DNA from: a bacterium
GTDB taxonomy: Bacteria > Pseudomonadota > Alphaproteobacteria > Rs-D84
NCBI GenBank assembly: GCA_014802705.1
Contig: JAAVBR010000070.1
Span: 1 to 14,816, forward strand
DNA: 14,816 bases
Reading direction: 5' to 3'
Both the position numbers and the translations under genes were made by a program. Each line of letters starts with the position of its first letter. Positions within the stretch are counted from its first letter, which is position 1. The notes beneath the pieces were generated by a model that saw only the letters and a program-made list of their open reading frames with translations, had not been told where the DNA came from and did not search any database. Shown in pieces: positions 12,337 to 14,816 of this stretch.

Positions 12337-14025
12337 ATGAAAGATTTATCCAAAGACTTATTTAACCCGCTGTCCGGCGAAGATTTCGTCCAAATGTTCG
12401 ATGCGAACTTTGGTTCCCAGGAAACTTTGCAGGGCTATGCGACCAAGGGTACCGTCAAAGACATTCGCGGTGATTTCGCGATGGTCGATGTGGGCCTGAA
12501 ATCCGAAGGCCGCGTTCCGTTAAAGGAATTCGGTGCGTCCGTCCCGTCGGTCGGCGACATTATCGACGTCTTTGTCGAACGGTATGAATCCCGCGAAGGC
12601 ACCGCCGTCTTGTCGTACACCAAGGCCCGCGCTGAAAAGGCCTGGAAAGACCTGGAAAAGACCGTTGCCGAAGGCATCGATCCCGAAGGTACGATTATCG
12701 ACGTCGTCCGTGGCGGTTACACCGTCGACGTGGGCGGCGTGTTTGCGTTTATGCCCTCGTCCCAGGTGGACCACAAACCGGTGCGCGATGCCAAATCGTT
12801 GATCGGGCTGAAAGACAAATTCCGCGTGTTGAAAATGGATGCGCTGCGTACCAACGCCATCGTGTCCCGCCGCGCGATTCAGTCTGATTCCATTGCCGCC
12901 GCACAACGCGAAGCGATGAAGAACATCACGCTGGGCGCTGTGATCGAAGGGACCGTGAAAAACATTACCGATTACGGTGTGTTCGTGGACCTGGGCGGTA
13001 TCGACGGGTTGCTGCACGTGACGGATTTGTCGTGGAAACGCGTCAATCATCCGCGCGAATTGGTGCACGTCGGTGAAAAGATCAAGGTCAAAGTGATCCA
13101 ATTCGATCCGGAATCCCATCGTATTTCGTTGGGCGCCAAACAGTTGGAAGACGATCCGTGGGATACCGCGGCCCGTGCGTTCAACGTGGGCGATACCGTG
13201 TCGGGCAAGGTGTCATCCTTGACGGATTACGGTGCCTTTATCGACCTGGGGAACAATATCGAAGGGCTGGTCCACATGTCGGAACTGTCCTGGACGAACA
13301 AAAACATTCACCCGTCCAAAGTGCTGCAAAACGGCCAGGATGTGAATGTCGTCGTTTTGGGCATCGATCAGGACAAGCGTCGTATTTCCCTGGGCTATAA
13401 ACAGTTGCAGGAAAATCCGTGGAAGAAATTCGCGGAAACCCACAACGTGGGCGACATTGTGACGGGCCCGATCAAGAACACGACCGAATTTGGCCTGTTC
13501 GTGGCGTTGACCCCGGAACTGGACGGGATGGTTCACATTTCCGACCTGTCGTGGAACAAACTGGACGAAGAAGAACTGAAAAAGTTCGTGCGCGGCCAGG
13601 AAGTCACCGCCAAGATTCTGGACATCAATCCGGAAAAAGAACGCGTGACGTTGGGGATCAAACAGTTGACCGAAAGCGCGGACAACAACGCTGTTTCTGT
13701 AAAGAAAGGCGCCGTTGTTTCCGGCACGGTTTCCGAAGTGACCCCGGACGAACTGATCGTGGCGTTGGCGGGCGATGCCAAGGGCGTCATCCGTCGCACC
13801 GACCTGTCGCGTGAAAAGAACGAACAGGACACGTCCAAGTTCAAAGTCGGCGATACGGTCGAAGCGTCCGTTGTTTCTGTCGAAGACAACACGGTGAAAC
13901 TGTCGATCCGCGCCCTGCAAGTGACGCTGGAAAAACAGGCCGTCAAAGAATACGCCAACCAAGCCGACAGCGGCTCGGTCCTGGGCGATATTCTGGGTGC
14001 TGCGATTGAAAACAGCAAAAAATAA
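12337..14025 (+). CDS. rpsA: 30S ribosomal protein S1
   Basis: S1 binds mRNA on the small ribosomal subunit and helps unfold and position structured or weak-site messages. The 562-residue product has the usual six S1 (OB-fold) domains, at about 34-96, 115-179, 200-267, 285-355, 371-443 and 458-527. Domains 3-5 carry the strongest signatures (ITDYGVFVDLGGIDGLLHVTDLSW-like segments, then RISLGAKQL, RISLGYKQL and RVTLGIKQL at domain ends). The length matches proteobacterial S1 (E. coli 557). The ATG at 12337 is the only sensible start, although it has no Shine-Dalgarno site. It is a monocistronic unit with its own promoter and terminator, divergent from structured RNA B. The gene uses G+C-rich codons evenly, as expected for a core gene. 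Confidence 0.97.
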   Translation: MKDLSKDLFNPLSGEDFVQMFDANFGSQETLQGYATKGTVKDIRGDFAMVDVGLKSEGRVPLKEFGASVPSVGDIIDVFVERYESREGTAVLSYTKARAEKAWKDLEKTVAEGIDPEGTIIDVVRGGYTVDVGGVFAFMPSSQVDHKPVRDAKSLIGLKDKFRVLKMDALRTNAIVSRRAIQSDSIAAAQREAMKNITLGAVIEGTVKNITDYGVFVDLGGIDGLLHVTDLSWKRVNHPRELVHVGEKIKVKVIQFDPESHRISLGAKQLEDDPWDTAARAFNVGDTVSGKVSSLTDYGAFIDLGNNIEGLVHMSELSWTNKNIHPSKVLQNGQDVNVVVLGIDQDKRRISLGYKQLQENPWKKFAETHNVGDIVTGPIKNTTEFGLFVALTPELDGMVHISDLSWNKLDEEELKKFVRGQEVTAKILDINPEKERVTLGIKQLTESADNNAVSVKKGAVVSGTVSEVTPDELIVALAGDAKGVIRRTDLSREKNEQDTSKFKVGDTVEASVVSVEDNTVKLSIRALQVTLEKQAVKEYANQADSGSVLGDILGAAIENSKK

Positions 14026-14037
14026 TCACAATTGTGA
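14026..14037. repeat. 12-bp perfect palindrome after the rpsA stop
   Basis: TCACAATTGTGA is a perfect palindrome starting one base after the TAA. It has no loop, so it is a better protein site than an RNA hairpin. No function is known; it may be chance. Confidence 0.4.
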
Positions 14038-14042
14038 TGACC

Positions 14043-14070
14043 AAAAATCCCGCCACCCGGCGGGATTTTT
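14043..14070. terminator. Intrinsic terminator of rpsA
   Basis: A 12-bp perfect stem (14043-14054 with 14059-14070; AAAAATCCCGCC and its complement) has an ACCC loop and T8 on the right side. Confidence 0.92.
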
Positions 14071-14100
14071 TTTATGGCGCCAAGCTATTTATGTTAATAA

Positions 14101-14130
14101 TTGACAAAATAGAATATCGATTATTATAAT
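14101..14130 (+). promoter_or_regulatory. Consensus sigma70 promoter for LRR paralog D
   Basis: A perfect TTGACA (14101-14106) and a perfect TATAAT (14125-14130) are separated by 18 bp. It is the closest match to consensus in the window and lies 26 bp before the ATG. Confidence 0.85.
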
Positions 14131-14156
14131 AACAGAAAGCAAAAAAGGAATATGAT

Positions 14157-14816
14157 ATGCTTACGGCCACTTTTATCTACGACAAAAAATCTGATCAATA
14201 TAAGTTATTGATAGAAGGCCAACGGCTTTTCAAAACCATTCATTATCGCGGTAAAAAATACCTATTGGTCAAAGACCAAGAGACTGCGAACCAGATTGAT
14301 ACATTGCTGGTTGATGCGCCGTATTATGAAAAAAACAAATTGTATAAGTTGCCTAATTTGAAAAATGTTACCATCCTGAATGGTAATCGTACGTTTCTGC
14401 GTACTCTGGCCGGTACAAAGGTGGAACATGTTGAAATGGCGGCCGATGGCCAGGTCAGTCAGTATTCTTTACATGGTTGTGCAGAACTGAAGAGTGTTGT
14501 ATTCCCAAAACGTGTGTGTGAAATACCCAGCGGCATATGCCAATTTGCATCAAATTTGACGTCGGTAAAGTTGGGCGAGGTTGAATATTTTATGGACTAT
14601 TGTTTCTATAAATGCGAAAAATTAACAGTGGATATTCCGAAATCGGTGAAGCATATTTGTAGGTATGCCATGTGGGGAACGGCTAATTCTAAAGTGGTTG
14701 TTCCAAGAAATTGCAATCAGGTGGAGGCCTATACCTTTGGTAATATGAAAAATCTAACCGAAGTTGTGTTTGAAAATCATTACGTAAGGATAGACCCAAC
14801 GACGTTTGATAATTGC
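14157..14816 (+). CDS. BspA-type leucine-rich repeat protein, paralog D, 5' part only
   Basis: The frame is open from the ATG at 14157 to the right edge (220 codons), so the C-terminus is missing. AAGGAA at 14145-14150 is correctly spaced for this ATG; the ATG at 14152 is out of frame. The product aligns with paralogs A-C along its length: TANQIDTLLV near 43-52 (cf. KIDSLEI), LKNVTILNG, VEHVEMAAD (cf. IEHIELPK), VDIPKSVKHICRYAM (cf. FKIPETVTSIGNHAM), VVPRNCNQVEAYTFGNMKNL, then VVFENHYVRIDPTTFDNC. It is on the opposite strand, about 8 kb from the other three, and is more A+T-rich. It has no signal peptide either. Whether it carries the four-Cys C-terminal motif cannot be seen. Confidence 0.85.
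   Translation, partial: MLTATFIYDKKSDQYKLLIEGQRLFKTIHYRGKKYLLVKDQETANQIDTLLVDAPYYEKNKLYKLPNLKNVTILNGNRTFLRTLAGTKVEHVEMAADGQVSQYSLHGCAELKSVVFPKRVCEIPSGICQFASNLTSVKLGEVEYFMDYCFYKCEKLTVDIPKSVKHICRYAMWGTANSKVVVPRNCNQVEAYTFGNMKNLTEVVFENHYVRIDPTTFDNC

Noticed and set aside
12520..13962. Minus-strand frames opposite rpsA
   Set aside because: They are shadows of a well-supported ribosomal protein gene, with no ribosome sites.
1..14816. CRISPR array, IS transposase or prophage
   Set aside because: I saw no regularly spaced direct repeats, no transposase or integrase motifs and no phage structural genes in any frame.

Overview
The window looks like part of a chromosome from an alphaproteobacterium. 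The strongest marker is a TrcR/DUF1013 gene, a family I know only from Alphaproteobacteria, placed directly upstream of rpoD. A set of BspA-type (LRR_5) leucine-rich repeat paralogs and a small Cys-rich exported protein fit a small-genome, host- or gut-associated lineage such as the RF32-like alphaproteobacteria. That last step is inference; no rRNA or other taxonomic marker is present.

Layout, left to right. 1-1000 (+): the 3' end of an unrecognised gene, then acpS (holo-ACP synthase), each closed by an intrinsic terminator. 1029-2157 (-): an A+T-rich family 2 glycosyltransferase behind its own promoter and a highly structured leader of about 217 nt that ends in an attenuator-like hairpin. 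2177-6070 (-): three paralogous LRR proteins; two form an operon and the third has its own promoter, and palindromic REP/REPIN-like repeats fill the gap between them. 6106-10338 (-): rpoD, trcR and cysS. trcR and rpoD share a promoter overlapped by a perfect dyad. 10459-11323 (+): an outer-membrane beta-barrel gene whose promoter spacer contains a run of 12 G. 11322-12203 (-): a Cys-rich secreted protein preceded by a second structured RNA of about 250 nt with its own promoter and terminator. 12211-14070 (+): rpsA (ribosomal protein S1), which lacks a Shine-Dalgarno sequence. 14101-14816 (+): a fourth LRR paralog behind a consensus promoter, cut by the window edge.

The most interesting signal is that the leader before the glycosyltransferase (about 1905-2121) and the RNA before the Cys-rich gene (about 11916-12169) appear to be two copies of one structured RNA class. 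Both start at a sigma70-like promoter. Both carry, in the same order, an ACACAA/TTGTGT stem, two CCCGAC copies flanking a (T/C)CGGG strand, a stem of different sequence in each copy, a TATACMAYAGG internal loop, a GGTCA, and a GAACTYCCCGAC strand. Both end in an intrinsic terminator just before an unrelated cell-surface-type gene. The stem differences are compensatory, which argues for selected structure. I do not recognise it as a known riboswitch.

Other points to check are the poly-G promoter (candidate phase variation), the dyad on the trcR-rpoD promoter, an unusual Asn in the promoter-melting motif of RpoD, and a shared four-Cys C-terminal motif in the LRR paralogs. All calls come from reading the sequence; nothing was searched against a database.
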